From the IMG/VR virus record IMGVR_UViG_3300030007_000008, positions 1 through 47,847 of that record: DNA of 47,847 bases, one strand, 5' to 3'. This document shows, one piece after another, positions 23,472 through 29,779 of the stretch. The DNA comes from a virus. Below the pieces are notes generated by a model that worked only from the letters and a program-made list of their open reading frames with translations, was not told where the DNA came from and searched no databases. The position numbers and the translations under genes are program-made. The number at the start of each line of letters is the position of its first letter. Within the stretch, counting starts at the first letter, position 1.

Positions 23472-23516
23472 TGATGCACGTCTATGAGGGGCGCTAAATT
23501 TACCGGAGCGGGAACG

Positions 23517-23699
23517 ATGGACTGCAATACGGCCGTAATAATAAGAATTGAAACAACCAACATTGATGCTATGCGCCGAGATAGCTCAAGGAAGCCGGAT
23601 GTACTGAGCGAGGCTGATTTCGTGTATGCGCTGTCGATGCTTTCATCGGTAGAACGAGAAGTGTTGTTAAAAAGCATCAGTAAAACGGTAGTAAATTAA
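23517..23699 (+). CDS. Small protein resembling the repressor C-terminus
   Basis: 60 residues from ATG 23517 (GGAGCGGGA upstream; ATG 23484 is an alternative). Its last 30 residues, SEADFVYALSMLSSVEREVLLKSISKTV, align with the end of the repressor (DEADFVKAAVELYRQSPNEAQAALIQALTKKML): EADFV is identical and the hydrophobic pattern is shared. There is no HTH. It could hetero-oligomerise with the repressor and weaken it. Operator half-sites overlap its 3' end (23687, 23700). Confidence 0.6.
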   Translation: MDCNTAVIIRIETTNIDAMRRDSSRKPDVLSEADFVYALSMLSSVEREVLLKSISKTVVN

Positions 23700-23705
23700 A
23701 CTACC
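23687..23705. promoter_or_regulatory. Inside-out operator half-sites
   Basis: GGTAGT (23687-23692) and ACTACC (23700-23705) point away from each other with a 7-nt AT gap, unlike the other sites. They overlap the stop of the small ORF. Confidence 0.45.
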
Positions 23706-23783
23706 AAAAAGCGCTAGACACGAGGCGGACCGATATATACAATTCTGTCTATGGTGGCAATTTGTGCGACCAAAACGATATTC

Positions 23784-23817
23784 GAAGGGCGGAAACCGAA
23801 AGGTTCATCCGCCCTTC
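23784..23817 (+). terminator. GAAA-tetraloop hairpin
   Basis: 10-bp perfect stem GAAGGGCGGA/TCCGCCCTTC enclosing an inner ACC-GAAA-GGT stem-loop. It is followed only by TTG, so it may be a terminator for the immunity transcript or a stable RNA 5' structure. Confidence 0.5.
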
Positions 23818-23906
23818 TTGCATTTGCGGGATTGGCCGACAAGGTAAGGCGGTGGGCTTGCAACCCATCCATGCGCGTTCGATTCGCGCATCTCGCTCCA
23901 AGTTTC

Positions 23907-24005
23907 GCTTGTAGCTCAATGGTAGAGCGCTCCTATTGTGGAGAGTCCGGGTAACCAAACCTGGAAGTGGGCACACTTATCCGGGTTCGAATCCCGGCGC
24001 GGCGA
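23907..24005 (+). ncRNA. tRNA-like element, non-canonical
   Basis: A good D-arm (GCTC-AATGGTA-GAGC, 23914-23928) and a perfect T-arm (CCGGG-TTCGAAT-CCCGG, 23981-23997) are present. Between them are three hairpins rather than one: CTCC/GGAG (23930-23943), TCCGGGT/ACCTGGA (23946-23965) and AAGTG/CACTT (23965-23978). No loop gives a clean U33-anticodon-purine37, the acceptor ends pair poorly, and no CCA is encoded. Deleting the interval from one TCCGGGT to the next would leave a near-normal tRNA body, so an insertion or duplication is possible. Confidence 0.45.
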
Positions 24006-24060
24006 ATTAGAAAAAGTCCAGCGAACCACTGGCGGACCTGATCGGACCTACACCCGATCC

Positions 24061-24143
24061 CCTTTGGGCTTACTGTTGCTCCCCGGTCGCTCCCCGGTCT
24101 GGCGTTCGCCACGACACAAGCGACGCGACAGTAAGCCCAAAGG
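24061..24143. repeat. 16-bp perfect inverted repeat with internal tandem duplication
   Basis: CCTTTGGGCTTACTGT (24061-24076) pairs with its exact complement at 24128-24143. The 51-nt loop has GCTCCCCGGTC twice in tandem (24078-24099) and a TGGC-GTTC-GCCA mini-hairpin (24100-24111). Confidence 0.75.
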
Positions 24144-24496
24144 TCTAGGGCGAAGTCAGCCATCATTTAGAGTCGCCAATGGGCGATCTTAACCATTTGA
24201 TAGCGCGAGGATTCGATATGCGTAAATGAGCCTAAGCCCCTTGATCTGAGATTTGCTGATTGTTGTGAAGGCGAGTTACCGCGCAACGGCCCTACGGGGA
24301 GCGGGTACTTGGAATTGGCGCATCCTTAACGCATAGACGAGCCCATACCATTGAGTAAGTAGTAAAACGCGCGAACGCGCATTGACTTGAAGTGAATCGA
24401 CTCGTTAATTCGGGATAGCGCGTCTGTGTGATGCGCGGCCAGCCGACATATCGCCGTATGACGCGGTGATCACGGTGTGGCTACGGAAGTGAGATA

Positions 24497-24542
24497 GCGG
24501 GGCTTGACGGTCGGGCGTGCATTCGCCGCGTGAAAGCCCCGC
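24497..24542. repeat. 9-bp inverted repeat with inner hairpin
   Basis: GCGGGGCTT (24497-24505) and AAGCCCCGC (24534-24542) enclose GGCG/CGCC. It lies just past the stop of the 33-residue leftward ORF and may terminate that operon. Confidence 0.55.
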
Positions 24543-24549
24543 AAGTCTC

Positions 24550-24651
24550 TTAGCTCCAATCGTCGCAAGCGTCTGCCCTATCGCGGGCCTGTTCGTCGCG
24601 CTCCTGGCGTGTGAGCGGTGCCGGTGCATCGTATTCGTAGTCATCAAACAT
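24550..24651 (-). CDS. 33-residue acidic peptide
   Basis: ATG 24651 overlaps the end of the upstream gene by 8 bp. The product is highly charged (FDDYEYDAPAPLTRQERDEQ). It is the last ORF of the leftward operon that begins at promoter 25189-25218. No family recognised. Confidence 0.45.
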   Translation of the reverse strand: MFDDYEYDAPAPLTRQERDEQARDRADACDDWS

Positions 24652-25000
24652 TTTGCCCTGCTCCTAGCGCCTTATCGGCGCGTGCGAGTAACGTTGCGTG
24701 TGCATCGGGATTGCCTAGCAAATCCGGCCCCCACGAACGGAGAGCCCTAACGATTGCGTGGAATTCCTTCGCACTGGCTAGCGCTCTTTTCTGATGCTCT
24801 TTCGCTGCCGACAGCTTGCGCGGGGCCTTTGGTGGCAACGCTTCGAGCGCGGCGGCTAACTCTTCGCTGCCTCTTGAATCTAGCGCATTACGGTAGTATT
24901 CGCGAGCGTGCCTAGCCGGATCAACGCCCGGTAAATGCAGCGCCTTGTAGAGCGCTACTAGCTGATCCTTCGTGAGTGCTGACAGATTCTGCCGGTTCAT
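24644..25000 (-). CDS. Hypothetical helical protein
   Basis: 118 residues from ATG 25000, which overlaps the upstream stop as ATGA. The longer frame to 25129 would run through the 52-residue gene. Content is helical and basic (LTKDQLVALYKALHLPGVDPARHAREYYRNALDS, RALASAKEFHAIVRALRSWGPDLL). No family recognised. An operator-like GGTAGT lies inside it at 24892. Confidence 0.6.
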   Translation of the reverse strand: MNRQNLSALTKDQLVALYKALHLPGVDPARHAREYYRNALDSRGSEELAAALEALPPKAPRKLSAAKEHQKRALASAKEFHAIVRALRSWGPDLLGNPDAHATLLARADKALGAGQNV

Positions 25001-25155
25001 GCGTATGCTCGGCTCATGTTTTCGATCTTGTAATCGACTATGACGTGTGCGCCCACAAGGGCATCGCCCGCTTCGTCGGCTTCGTTCTCTGTCTGGTAGC
25101 TGCCGCTCACTGCGAACGGTTGGCCCCACGTGAATTTAACGCTGAGTTGCCACAT
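24997..25155 (-). CDS. 52-residue hypothetical protein
   Basis: ATG 25155 has AGGAG about 8 bases upstream. It reads WQLSVKFTWGQPFAVSGSYQ and ends KIENMSRAYA, a possible small beta-sheet protein. The stop overlaps the next start (ATGA). It is the first gene behind the leftward promoter at 25189-25218. Confidence 0.65.
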   Translation of the reverse strand: MWQLSVKFTWGQPFAVSGSYQTENEADEAGDALVGAHVIVDYKIENMSRAYA

Positions 25156-25188
25156 GATTCTTTGCTCCTTTGGTTGGTGACTACGTAT

Positions 25189-25234
25189 ATACTACCGTTA
25201 CGATAGTTTAACAGTCAACACAAATTTAACTGTT
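25189..25234. promoter_or_regulatory. Divergent control region with two palindromes
   Basis: Minus-strand -35 TTGACT (25218-25213), 18-bp spacer, -10 TAGTAT (25194-25189). Operator ACTACC-GTTAC-GATAGT (25191-25207) lies in it. A different inverted repeat, AACAGT-N13-ACTGTT (25210-25234), overlaps the -35 and faces the rightward operon. The same pair occurs at 28759-28803. Confidence 0.8.
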
Positions 25235-25252
25235 CTTCCGAGCGAGGAAACC

Positions 25253-25375
25253 ATGAGGGCGAAACTTTGGACGTTGATACATGCACTGATGCAGGTAGCT
25301 GGCTATTCGATGACGGGAACGCCACCATTCGGCCACCCCTTGCACCTGACGACAACACCAATCGTCCATCGGTGA
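25253..25375 (+). CDS. Possible 40-residue peptide
   Basis: ATG 25253 has a strong GAGGAAA upstream and encodes a short, partly hydrophobic peptide (RAKLWTLIHALMQVAGYSM). It overlaps the 135-residue ORF in another frame. It may be a leader peptide coupling translation to that ORF, or a chance ORF. Confidence 0.35.
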   Translation: MRAKLWTLIHALMQVAGYSMTGTPPFGHPLHLTTTPIVHR

Positions 25376-25674
25376 ATGGTTTCAAGTTTGGGGATTGCTT
25401 CGTGGAGATTGACGGCAAGCGGTTCCGGCTCTATTCCGTGGCGCGCTCGCATGACCCGCAAGCGTTGATTGAGCGGGAATACGAGCCGGTGACTTTCCCG
25501 ACTGGATGGTCGGGCACGTTCGCTATCAGTTCGGATGGCAATGAACGCCTGAGTGAGTGGCTAGACAAGATAACGAAGGAAGCGCTTCGAACGGTTGTCG
25601 GACCCGCTCCTGATCGCCCGCGCAATCGTCGTGCGCAATGGTTGCAAAACCCTTTGGAGAGATTCGCCCGATGA
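25267..25674 (+). CDS. Hypothetical protein
   Basis: 135 residues from TTG 25267 (GAGGG upstream; no ATG in frame). Middle GFKFGDCFVEIDGKRFRLYSVARSHDPQALIEREYEPVTF looks like a small beta domain. It overlaps the next start as ATGA, so it is the first long ORF of the operon leading to the HD hydrolase. No family recognised. Confidence 0.6.
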   Translation: MDVDTCTDAGSWLFDDGNATIRPPLAPDDNTNRPSVNGFKFGDCFVEIDGKRFRLYSVARSHDPQALIEREYEPVTFPTGWSGTFAISSDGNERLSEWLDKITKEALRTVVGPAPDRPRNRRAQWLQNPLERFAR

Positions 25675-26009
25675 CCCCTTCCGAAGTCGCGCGCATCGCG
25701 CACGAGCTTGAGCGCGTGCATAACCCGCGTGCTGTGCGTTGGGAAGACCAAAGCCCGATGTATCGCAAGACGGCTACGCAATCGGCTGAGTTGATCCTAG
25801 CGGGCCGGTTCGACATCAAGGCGCTGTTCGGGGAGCGGGCAGAGTTGCATGCGCTGTTTGCCGCGTGCATGCCGCCAGTCTGGAATGACGACGAGCCGAA
25901 CGGCGAGCCTGACCGGAAGCCTGGATACAAGGAAAAGGAATTGCAGAGAGCGAACCCGGCGTTGCGCGAGTTGATGCAGCCGGGACCGTGCGAGACGATT
26001 ACTGTTTGA
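25671..26009 (+). CDS. Hypothetical protein
   Basis: 112 residues from ATG 25671 (GGAGAG upstream). It begins with a helix (TPSEVARIAHELERVHNPRAVRWEDQ); the middle reads FDIKALFGERAELHALFAACMPPVW. The early pattern TPSE..R..E partly recurs in the gene at 26743. No function assigned. Confidence 0.6.
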   Translation: MTPSEVARIAHELERVHNPRAVRWEDQSPMYRKTATQSAELILAGRFDIKALFGERAELHALFAACMPPVWNDDEPNGEPDRKPGYKEKELQRANPALRELMQPGPCETITV

Positions 26010-26059
26010 CCCGCCGTTGATACGGCCAATGCTTAAAGCGCCGATGCGCGAGGATCACC

Positions 26060-26746
26060 ATGCAACCACAATCACCCGTTCTCATGCTGGCGAGCGCCTT
26101 TGCTCATGCGGCGCACGGCGCAATCGGTCAACAGCGAAAGTACAACGGCGGCGACTACATTTCGCATCCGTGGCGCGTGGCTGGCATCGTGCAAAACGCT
26201 GGCGGATCCGATGATATGGTCGCGGCGGCATGGTTGCATGACGTGGTTGAAGACACGAAGATTGACCGGGGCATGATCGCGTATTTCTTTGGCGATACCG
26301 TTGCCGACCTCGTAGTCGAGTGCTCGCACATTGACCGCACTGGCGATCCTCGCAAGCTGAACCGCTTCGAGCGGACGGCTATCGAGTTGGCCCGCGCTGC
26401 CGACATTTCGCCGGAAGCGAAGACCATCAAGCTTGCGGACCTGATCGACAACACGTCTAACATTTGCGCGTTCGATCCCGCGTTCGCCAAGGTGTACATG
26501 CCTGAAAAGCGCCGGTTGCTGATGGTGCTCAAGGGCGGTCACGAGGGATTGTGGGCTACGGCGAACAACCAGGTGGAAGCGTATTTTGCGGCGCCCGCTG
26601 CTACTGCCGAGCAAGCGCCGGTTGAGTCGCCTGCTGCCAACGAGCCGGAAGAGCCAGTAAAGCGCAAGCGTCGATTCATCCTGTTCCCGCCAAACTTGAT
26701 CGACCAAAAGCGCGCTGACCGTGTGGCGCGGGAGAAGGGGCGATGA
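26060..26746 (+). CDS. MESH1/SpoT-like HD hydrolase (putative small alarmone hydrolase)
   Basis: 228 residues. GDYISHPWRVAGIV (His36), AAAWLHDVVEDT (His60-Asp61, Glu64-Asp65) and KLADLIDN (Asp127, Asn131) match the Mn-dependent (p)ppGpp hydrolase fold of SpoT/MESH1, with no synthetase or ACT domain. The last 60 residues form a Pro/Ala-rich linker and a basic tail (KRKRRFILFPP). Alarmone hydrolysis during infection would oppose the stringent response or toxSAS-type defences. HD enzymes with other substrates exist, so activity is inferred. It overlaps the next gene by 4 bp. Confidence 0.8.
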   Translation: MQPQSPVLMLASAFAHAAHGAIGQQRKYNGGDYISHPWRVAGIVQNAGGSDDMVAAAWLHDVVEDTKIDRGMIAYFFGDTVADLVVECSHIDRTGDPRKLNRFERTAIELARAADISPEAKTIKLADLIDNTSNICAFDPAFAKVYMPEKRRLLMVLKGGHEGLWATANNQVEAYFAAPAATAEQAPVESPAANEPEEPVKRKRRFILFPPNLIDQKRADRVAREKGR

Positions 26747-27399
26747 GCTACACATACCGGTTGATGCTTCCGCCTGGTGAGCGAGAATTCAGCGAATTCA
26801 TGATGTACGCCATAGGGCGTCGGGTCAGCGAATATCGCGTGATCGGTAATTCGGCGTTCATCACGTTGGACATATCTGCCCCGGAAACAGCCAAGCCAAT
26901 TCCCGCTGTTCCCGAAAAGGCATCGAGCACTACGCCGTGGGCATCGCCTGATTTCGCTGCTGCCATGCGCCGAGGCTTGAGCGCTGCCGCCGAATTCGAG
27001 CGCGTGCACGGCATGACGCCTTCTGAATATCGGGACCGGGAGAGTGCATTGCGTCGCACTGATCGCGATGCGTGGCAAAGGCAATATGCCGGAAAGTTCT
27101 CGCCCGATGTCCTAGCGAGCTTGATTCGGACAAAGACGTTGACGCCGATCCTCACTGATCGCGAGTTCTCCGCCAAGAAGGCTTGCGCGCCCGGTGGCGC
27201 GTTCGATCACGCTACGGTGGTACTTGGACGCTCAATCAGCATCGGCGAACGCTTGGAGCGCTTGGAAGCTGCCGTACTGGCGATTGCATCTAACGACCCA
27301 GGCGGCCCGATCAAGTCGATACGCGATTTCCTGTCGTACAAGGTAAGCGAATCGCTGCGCAAGGCGCTGGTTCACTTCCCTGCGGAGAAGCGGCCATGA
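26743..27399 (+). CDS. Hypothetical protein
   Basis: 218 residues. N-terminal third resembles a small alpha/beta unit (SYTYRLMLPPGEREFSEFMMYAIGRRVSEYRV). The middle (AAAEFERVHGMTPSEYRDRES) echoes the gene at 25671, and a helix ISIGERLERLEAAVLAIA lies near the C-terminus. It is coupled to the HD hydrolase (4-bp overlap) and the small membrane protein (ATGA). Confidence 0.6.
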   Translation: MSYTYRLMLPPGEREFSEFMMYAIGRRVSEYRVIGNSAFITLDISAPETAKPIPAVPEKASSTTPWASPDFAAAMRRGLSAAAEFERVHGMTPSEYRDRESALRRTDRDAWQRQYAGKFSPDVLASLIRTKTLTPILTDREFSAKKACAPGGAFDHATVVLGRSISIGERLERLEAAVLAIASNDPGGPIKSIRDFLSYKVSESLRKALVHFPAEKRP

Positions 27400-27491
27400 G
27401 CATCATCGACGCGTGGCTCTGCTTTGTGTTTATACCGTTCGCGGCGGGGGTGTTGACGGCGTTTATCTGCTGGTCAACGCTTCGGCCTTAA
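27396..27491 (+). CDS. 31-residue membrane peptide
   Basis: ATG overlaps the previous stop (ATGA). Nearly all of it is one hydrophobic span (WLCFVFIPFAAGVLTAFICW). It is the last ORF before the terminator at 27501. Confidence 0.55.
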   Translation: MSIIDAWLCFVFIPFAAGVLTAFICWSTLRP

Positions 27492-27500
27492 CGATTTACA

Positions 27501-27550
27501 GGGCGCACAGAGATAGGCCGGGATACAGACCGGAGCGCCCTTCTTTACTT
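27501..27550 (+). terminator. Terminator of the HD-hydrolase operon
   Basis: GGGCGC/GCGCCC outer stem with an inner CCGG/CCGG hairpin, followed by TTCTTTACTT. It marks the end of the rightward operon that starts near 25253. Confidence 0.7.
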
Positions 27551-27584
27551 GAGTGCCCTTACGAGGAATGCCACTCGGACAGTA

Positions 27585-27794
27585 ATGGTTCCCTTTAGCC
27601 GATGCGATCTAGGGTTAGCGACCTGGGCAGAAATGCAGCAAATAGGGGATTTACCGAGCAGTACGGCGTCACGTAGCAGATTGACAGTGCAGGGGCCGGG
27701 GCGCATTGCGCCGAACGGCATCCAACGTAAGGACATTCAAAGATCACGCGGGAAGACTGAGCACCAAGCGGTGAGGAAGCACTACGGACGATAG
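27585..27794 (+). CDS. Possible small basic protein
   Basis: 69 residues from ATG 27585, without a good RBS. LGLATWAEMQQIGDLPSSTASRSRL could be a helix-turn-helix and the C-terminus is basic (KDIQRSRGKTEHQAVRKHYGR). It follows a terminator and may have its own promoter. Uncertain. Confidence 0.35.
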   Translation: MVPFSRCDLGLATWAEMQQIGDLPSSTASRSRLTVQGPGRIAPNGIQRKDIQRSRGKTEHQAVRKHYGR

Positions 27795-27998
27795 CACTGC
27801 CGCCCCTATACACCGGGCCGCGTGCGAAGCGTTGCGCTGGACTGGCGACATATCAGCCGAAAAAGATAGCCCTTTTGTATGCAGGGCTGACGCTGATTAG
27901 CCTAGAGTCAAGTGAAAAATATGTGTGCCCGCGTTCAGTTTTCCCGCTCCCCATCCCTAAATTGCCCCATACCGCGCATGTGCGCGCGAGGAACAGTC
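27795..27998. other. Intergenic leader before 36-residue gene
   Basis: No gene seen. It contains a hairpin AGCCC/GGGCT (27867-27887). Confidence 0.4.
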
Positions 27999-28109
27999 AT
28001 GCGCCATTTGGCTGTTCCCTACGAGTCGTTCGGCCCGCGTTGCTGGTGGTGCGCTAGCCTACTGAACGGGCGAGCGCAATGCTGTGACCCGCGCAAGGTC
28101 GGGCGTTAG
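27999..28109 (+). CDS. 36-residue Cys-rich peptide
   Basis: ATG 27999 with GAGGAAC upstream. CWWCASLLNGRAQCCDP gives four Cys in a CxxC...CC arrangement, a possible zinc knuckle. It is convergent with, and overlaps by 4 bp, the leftward gene ending at 28106. Confidence 0.5.
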   Translation: MRHLAVPYESFGPRCWWCASLLNGRAQCCDPRKVGR

Positions 28110-28270
28110 ACGAAAGCCGGGTGATTGGCGTTATCCTCCTTCCGTGCTATCCAGATACCTTTGTCGTCGTGAAAGTCGCCCGCTGCATCGAACGTGCCGC
28201 TGAAAGCAGCGCCAAAGAAATATTCGCCCGACCAGCCGCGAACGCAAAGGTGCATCAGATATTTGTTCAT
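28106..28270 (-). CDS. 54-residue hypothetical protein
   Basis: ATG 28270, with AGGAG upstream. NKYLMHLCVRGWSGEYFFGAAF is followed by an acidic FDAAGDFHDDKGIW. It is the third gene of the leftward operon from promoter 28759-28786. No family recognised. Confidence 0.55.
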   Translation of the reverse strand: MNKYLMHLCVRGWSGEYFFGAAFSGTFDAAGDFHDDKGIWIARKEDNANHPAFV

Positions 28271-28309
28271 TCCAAGCTCCTGGGTTAGCCCCTCGCGGGG
28301 CCGGGTTGG

Positions 28310-28525
28310 TTAGGCGACAGGAACGATTTCAGCGCTGCGCATGAAGTCGCAAGCGTAGCAGTTCATCTTTTGATACCGCTCGGCCATGAACGGCTTCATC
28401 ATGGCTTCGAACGCATCGCAGGCTTCCGAGCGACCGTTTGCAATCGGGCCAACGTGCTTGATTCCGAACCGCTTGTCGATTGCGACTACCCGGAATTGCT
28501 CTACTTTCTTCAGTGACTTAACCAT
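28310..28525 (-). CDS. 71-residue hypothetical protein
   Basis: Basic start (VKSLKKVEQFRVVAIDKRFG) and a C-terminal NCYACDFMRSAEIVPVA. It is the second gene of the leftward operon that starts at 28725. No family recognised. Confidence 0.55.
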   Translation of the reverse strand: MVKSLKKVEQFRVVAIDKRFGIKHVGPIANGRSEACDAFEAMMKPFMAERYQKMNCYACDFMRSAEIVPVA

Positions 28526-28551
28526 TTCGTTCCCCTTCGTGTGGTGAGTGG

Positions 28552-28725
28552 TTAGGCGCGACGCACGCCGACGACTTGGCCGACAACGCCCAGGCTCAAC
28601 CAGTATTCGACAACGCTGTCACGGGCCGCTTCAGCGCTAACCGCGTGCATGTGGCAATCCATCGTGCCCTGTTCTGCTTGCGTGTGGCCGTCAACGGTTT
28701 GCATGGTGATGATGAAGTGGGTCAT
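28552..28725 (-). CDS. 57-residue hypothetical protein
   Basis: ATG 28725 is just downstream of the leftward promoter at 28759-28786. It reads THFIITMQTVDGHTQAEQGT, then a helix SAEAARDSVVEYWLSLG. No family recognised. Confidence 0.55.
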   Translation of the reverse strand: MTHFIITMQTVDGHTQAEQGTMDCHMHAVSAEAARDSVVEYWLSLGVVGQVVGVRRA

Positions 28726-28758
28726 TTTCGGCTCGCTCTGTTCGGTTGGTATGAGCGA

Positions 28759-28803
28759 ATACTACCATAACGGTATGAACAGTCAACAAGTATTTTAACT
28801 GTT
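28759..28803. promoter_or_regulatory. Divergent control region with two palindromes
   Basis: Minus-strand -35 TTGACT (28786-28781), 16-bp spacer, -10 TAGTAT (28764-28759). Operator ACTACC-ATAAC-GGTATG (28761-28777) fills the spacer. The second palindrome AACAGT-N14-ACTGTT (28778-28803) repeats the arrangement at 25210. Confidence 0.78.
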
Positions 28804-28822
28804 GTGATTAAGGGTGATCTCT

Positions 28823-29041
28823 ATGACGCGTTTAGGTTGGCTTACCGTTCGGCTCCTGCAAACGATCCTGTTCTTTCTCCTGCTGACTGTCGTTATCCCT
28901 GTCGGCGTGTCATGGTGGACGTGGTTCGCGATCTACCTGTTTTGGTCGGCTCGCAGTCTTACAGCGTTCATGCAGGGCGAATGGCACGCTCGGAATTGTC
29001 GTAAGTGCCATCGCACCAGGCGCGTGTGGAGCAAAATCTGA
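28823..29041 (+). CDS. Membrane protein with C-terminal zinc knuckle
   Basis: 72 residues from ATG 28823 (AAGGGTG upstream). Two hydrophobic spans (TVRLLQTILFFLLLTVVIPVGV and WTWFAIYLFWSARSL) are followed by a cytoplasmic-type CRKCHRTRRVW. First gene of a rightward pair facing the 28552 operon. Confidence 0.6.
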   Translation: MTRLGWLTVRLLQTILFFLLLTVVIPVGVSWWTWFAIYLFWSARSLTAFMQGEWHARNCRKCHRTRRVWSKI

Positions 29042-29184
29042 TGCTGCGCTACCTACTCAACGCATACGAGCGCTGGCTACTTGAGCGCGCACAAAAGAAA
29101 ACGGCCGAACGAATCGGCCAAAGGGTCTTACGGGATTCTGATCACGACCATCTGTTCGACTACCACTGGCGACCGTACGCCTAG
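29041..29184 (+). CDS. 47-residue basic protein
   Basis: ATG overlaps the upstream stop (TGATG). LRYLLNAYERWLLERAQKK is an amphipathic helix, and the C-terminus is His/Asp-rich (DSDHDHLFDYHWRPY), a possible metal site. It is convergent with the small membrane gene ending at 29181. Confidence 0.5.
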   Translation: MLRYLLNAYERWLLERAQKKTAERIGQRVLRDSDHDHLFDYHWRPYA

Positions 29185-29318
29185 TGGATGCCGTAGATAG
29201 CCACGCCAACCAGCAGGAATATGACGAACGCCCCGACAATCACGCCAAGGATTTTGAATCCATACGCGTCACGCTGGCGGCGCATATCGATGATGTCTAC
29301 TTTTACTCGTCTCGTCAT
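29181..29318 (-). CDS. 45-residue single-TM protein
   Basis: ATG 29318 with AGGGG upstream. A basic N-terminus (TRRVKVDIIDMRRQRDAYG) precedes one TM span (ILGVIVGAFVIFLLVGVAIYG). Last of the leftward microprotein cluster that starts at 30033. Confidence 0.6.
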   Translation of the reverse strand: MTRRVKVDIIDMRRQRDAYGFKILGVIVGAFVIFLLVGVAIYGIH

Positions 29319-29356
29319 GGTGTACCCCTGGTTGATGTCCGCACAGTCTGCGCGGG

Positions 29357-29434
29357 CTATCTCGCTAAGTAAAGGGCTAGCGCTGGCCCGAACGCGATTG
29401 CGAACAGGACGCCGCCCAACAGAAAGTCTTTCAT
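29357..29434 (-). CDS. 25-residue membrane peptide
   Basis: ATG 29434 with GAGGA upstream. It is essentially one TM helix (FLLGGVLFAIAFGPALALYL) ending in Ala-Arg. Member of the microprotein cluster. Confidence 0.45.
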   Translation of the reverse strand: MKDFLLGGVLFAIAFGPALALYLAR

Positions 29435-29436
29435 GG

Positions 29437-29613
29437 TCATTCCTCAAGCATTGAATACTGCTGAACCCGGGGCAAATTCGGCGGACGGGGCTTGTACCAG
29501 GGCGGGCGCGGCAAATCAGGGATAACCTGCGCTCCTGCCTTGATAGCTGCCTCACGTTCCTCGAATCGCTCGTACACGGGCTTCCCGGTCACTCCACCTA
29601 ATGAGCGAGCCAT
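29437..29613 (-). CDS. 58-residue Pro-rich protein
   Basis: ATG 29613 overlaps the previous stop (TGATG). RFEEREAAIKAGAQVIPDLPRPPWYKPRPP has a helix then a Pro/Arg-rich tail. It is the only clearly soluble member among the downstream genes of the microprotein cluster. Confidence 0.5.
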   Translation of the reverse strand: MARSLGGVTGKPVYERFEEREAAIKAGAQVIPDLPRPPWYKPRPPNLPRVQQYSMLEE

Positions 29614-29705
29614 CAGCGAGCACGGAAACGCTGTGCGACCGCTACGCACGCCACGAACAGGCCAAACGCCAGCCACGTGACCACGGGGAAGTAGATCGAT
29701 GTCAT
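29613..29705 (-). CDS. 30-residue membrane peptide
   Basis: ATG 29705 overlaps the previous stop by 4 bp. One TM span (VVTWLAFGLFVACVAVA) with a basic end. Cluster member. Confidence 0.5.
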   Translation of the reverse strand: MTSIYFPVVTWLAFGLFVACVAVAQRFRAR

Positions 29706-29779
29706 TTCGAAGCCCGATGCGTGAACCACCACGCGAGTCCAGCGAACGCTAACCAAACCATCCACGTTGCGTTATCCAT
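29702..29779 (-). CDS. 25-residue membrane peptide
   Basis: ATG 29779 with GGAG five bases upstream. Trp-rich TM span (WMVWLAFAGLAWWF). It starts immediately behind the operator half-site at 29795. Confidence 0.5.
   Translation of the reverse strand: MDNATWMVWLAFAGLAWWFTHRASK

Larger units (their letters stand above)
23700..24549. other. Structured gene-free region
   Basis: About 850 bp without a convincing gene. From left to right it holds a GAAA-capped hairpin (23784), a tRNA-like element (23907-24005), small hairpins at 24018-24035 (CCAG/CTGG) and 24040-24059 (GATCGG/CCGATC), a 16-bp inverted repeat enclosing a tandem GCTCCCCGGTC duplication (24061-24143), and a 9-bp inverted repeat near 24497. 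Density of paired sequence suggests RNA genes or processing signals. Confidence 0.6.

Noticed and set aside
23907-24005. Amber-suppressor tRNA that would read the TAG before the portal
   Set aside because: A CTA triplet occurs near the first hairpin loop, but without U33 or purine 37, and many genes in the window end in TAG. Suppression is not supported.
24405-24647. 80-residue minus-strand ORF
   Set aside because: Overlaps the better-supported 33-residue ORF and the structured inverted repeat; His/Arg-rich composition looks like a shadow.
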